Below are positions 13,526-14,355 of a stretch of 14,355 bases of DNA, piece by piece. The stretch comes from Christensenellaceae bacterium (GTDB lineage Bacteria; Bacillota; Clostridia; Christensenellales; Borkfalkiaceae): positions 1 to 14,355 of the forward strand of contig JAEDMA010000029.1 in assembly GCA_016295005.1 (NCBI GenBank). Reading direction: 5' to 3'. A model generated the notes under the pieces. It saw only the letters and a program-made list of their open reading frames with translations. It did no database searches and had not been told where the DNA came from. How positions within the stretch are numbered: position 1 is the stretch's first letter; each line of letters starts with the position of its first letter. The position numbers and the translations under genes are program-made.

Positions 13526-14355
13526 TTATTTTTTCTTAAAAAATATTATTTCGTTATCTTTAAGATAGTTTTTAAGTTCCGACATAAGCCCTTCGCAACG
13601 ACGCACGGACGCGGAGAAGGAATATTTTTTGCCGTCCATAGCGACTATTACCGCTATTTCACCCGGATAACTCGTCAATATATCCGATATCTTGTCGAAT
13701 TTGTCTTTCACGGCGTCGGGTATTATAAGCCCCATATATTCTTTTTCTTTGGGTTCGATAAAGGATTCTTCCGCACCGTTTTCCACGTTCATCTTCTCTA
13801 TCTTGTCGACGTTTATCGAAACGTCGTTTCCCTTTATATGGATTTTACCCCATACTTCGACGAGTTCGTCGGCTACGATTTGGTCTCTTACGTCCGAATA
13901 TATTTTCGGGAAGAGGGTACATTCTATACTGCCGTAAAGGTCTTCGACTGTAACGAAGCACATATACGAACCGGACCTCGTCATTATTTTATCGGTGGAA
14001 GTGATTATTCCGCCGAAGTGGATTTTATCACCTTCTTTTATTTCGGTATACACTCTCGTTCCGTCTTCGGGATTCTCTTCGTCGTCGTACTGTATTTCGT
14101 ACGAATCGAGTTTTCTGGTGGAAAAATCGAATTTTTCCAGTCTGTTTTTATAGTCGTGAAGAGGATGCCCCGTAAGATACAATCCGCAGACTTCCTTTTC
14201 TTTTAAAAGTTTTTGTTTGGAATCGTATTCGGGTATATCGGGATAAGTTATCGTCAGCGCTTCTTCGTCTTTAAGCAAGGTGTCGAAAAGAGACATCTGC
14301 AGACTGTTTTTATTTCTATTGTCTGCAACGACCCTGTCGAGATAGTCGGCGTATA
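13526..14355 (-). CDS. dnaE: DNA polymerase III alpha subunit, C-terminal fragment (5' part outside window)
   Basis: The C-terminal 275 or so residues of the replicative or error-prone C-family polymerase. The reading frame stays open to the window end (YADYLDRVVADNRNKNSLQMSLFD...), so the methionine at 14296 is internal and not the start. Diagnostic parts are the SLQMSLFD linker, the EKEVCGLYLTGHPLHDYK block that DnaE proteins carry before the OB domain, and an OB-fold (about KEGDKIHFGGIITSTDKIMTRSGSYMCFVTVEDLYGSIECTLFPKIY) that binds single-stranded DNA, followed by the C-terminal domain. The catalytic palm, PHP and finger regions lie outside the window, so DnaE1 and DnaE3 types cannot be told apart. 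The absence of an exonuclease signature and the presence of the GHPL block favour DnaE over PolC. Confidence 0.93.
   Translation of the reverse strand, partial: YADYLDRVVADNRNKNSLQMSLFDTLLKDEEALTITYPDIPEYDSKQKLLKEKEVCGLYLTGHPLHDYKNRLEKFDFSTRKLDSYEIQYDDEENPEDGTRVYTEIKEGDKIHFGGIITSTDKIMTRSGSYMCFVTVEDLYGSIECTLFPKIYSDVRDQIVADELVEVWGKIHIKGNDVSINVDKIEKMNVENGAEESFIEPKEKEYMGLIIPDAVKDKFDKISDILTSYPGEIAVIVAMDGKKYSFSASVRRCEGLMSELKNYLKDNEIIFFKKK

Noticed and set aside
14294..14296. Methionine at 14296 as the start of a separate 256-residue OB-fold protein
   Set aside because: The frame is open upstream to the window end and encodes the usual DnaE linker before QMSLFD, so this is an internal residue of dnaE.

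Overview
The window looks like ordinary chromosome from a moderate-to-low-GC Bacillota bacterium, most likely an anaerobic member of Clostridia and possibly an uncultured gut lineage. The grounds are strong AAGGAG/GGAGG ribosome binding sites, near-consensus sigma-A promoters, a Bacillota-style N-terminal extension on ribosomal protein L27, a PPi-dependent phosphofructokinase beside an ATP-dependent one, a clostridial-type OGG1 glycosylase, and the GGGtGRT/NifU-like pair seen in anaerobic Firmicutes. The species cannot be named from this sequence alone.

Layout, left to right. Positions 1-4948 are a minus-strand block read right to left: argS, then a HAD phosphatase overlapping it by one base, then a BaiN/HI0933-type flavoprotein, then rho, which is cut by the window start. 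A divergent promoter region (4949-5077) separates argS from ychF on the plus strand. Next is a compact two-gene module (6214-7002): a zinc-ribbon/TM2 membrane protein (minus) and a small XRE-family regulator (plus). They share a 140-bp region with three evenly spaced operator-like palindromes, and the module is bracketed by two nearly identical terminator repeats. Then, all on the minus strand, come the NifU-like and GGGtGRT pair (8883-7157), an OGG1-type 8-oxoguanine glycosylase, and the rplU-rpmA ribosomal protein operon with a structured leader. A small, probably helical protein of unknown function (10639-11076, plus) follows. The right end, again minus strand, holds the end of dnaE (cut by the window edge), its own promoter for pfkA, and pfkA-pfp, the ATP- and PPi-dependent phosphofructokinases in tandem.

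Most of the window is core housekeeping: translation (argS, rplU, rpmA, ychF), transcription termination (rho), replication and repair (dnaE, ogg) and glycolysis (pfkA, pfp). The parts most worth a second look are regulatory. They are (1) the three palindromes at exact 29-bp intervals, one filling the spacer of a perfect consensus promoter; (2) two mutually exclusive hairpins just upstream of the flavoprotein-rho pair, arranged like an attenuator; (3) an L27 extension resembling a Prp cleavage site with no prp gene between rplU and rpmA; and (4) the conserved but unexplained GGGtGRT/NifU-like pair. No CRISPR array, insertion sequence, rRNA or tRNA gene was seen. No gene-free stretch exceeds 300 bases.
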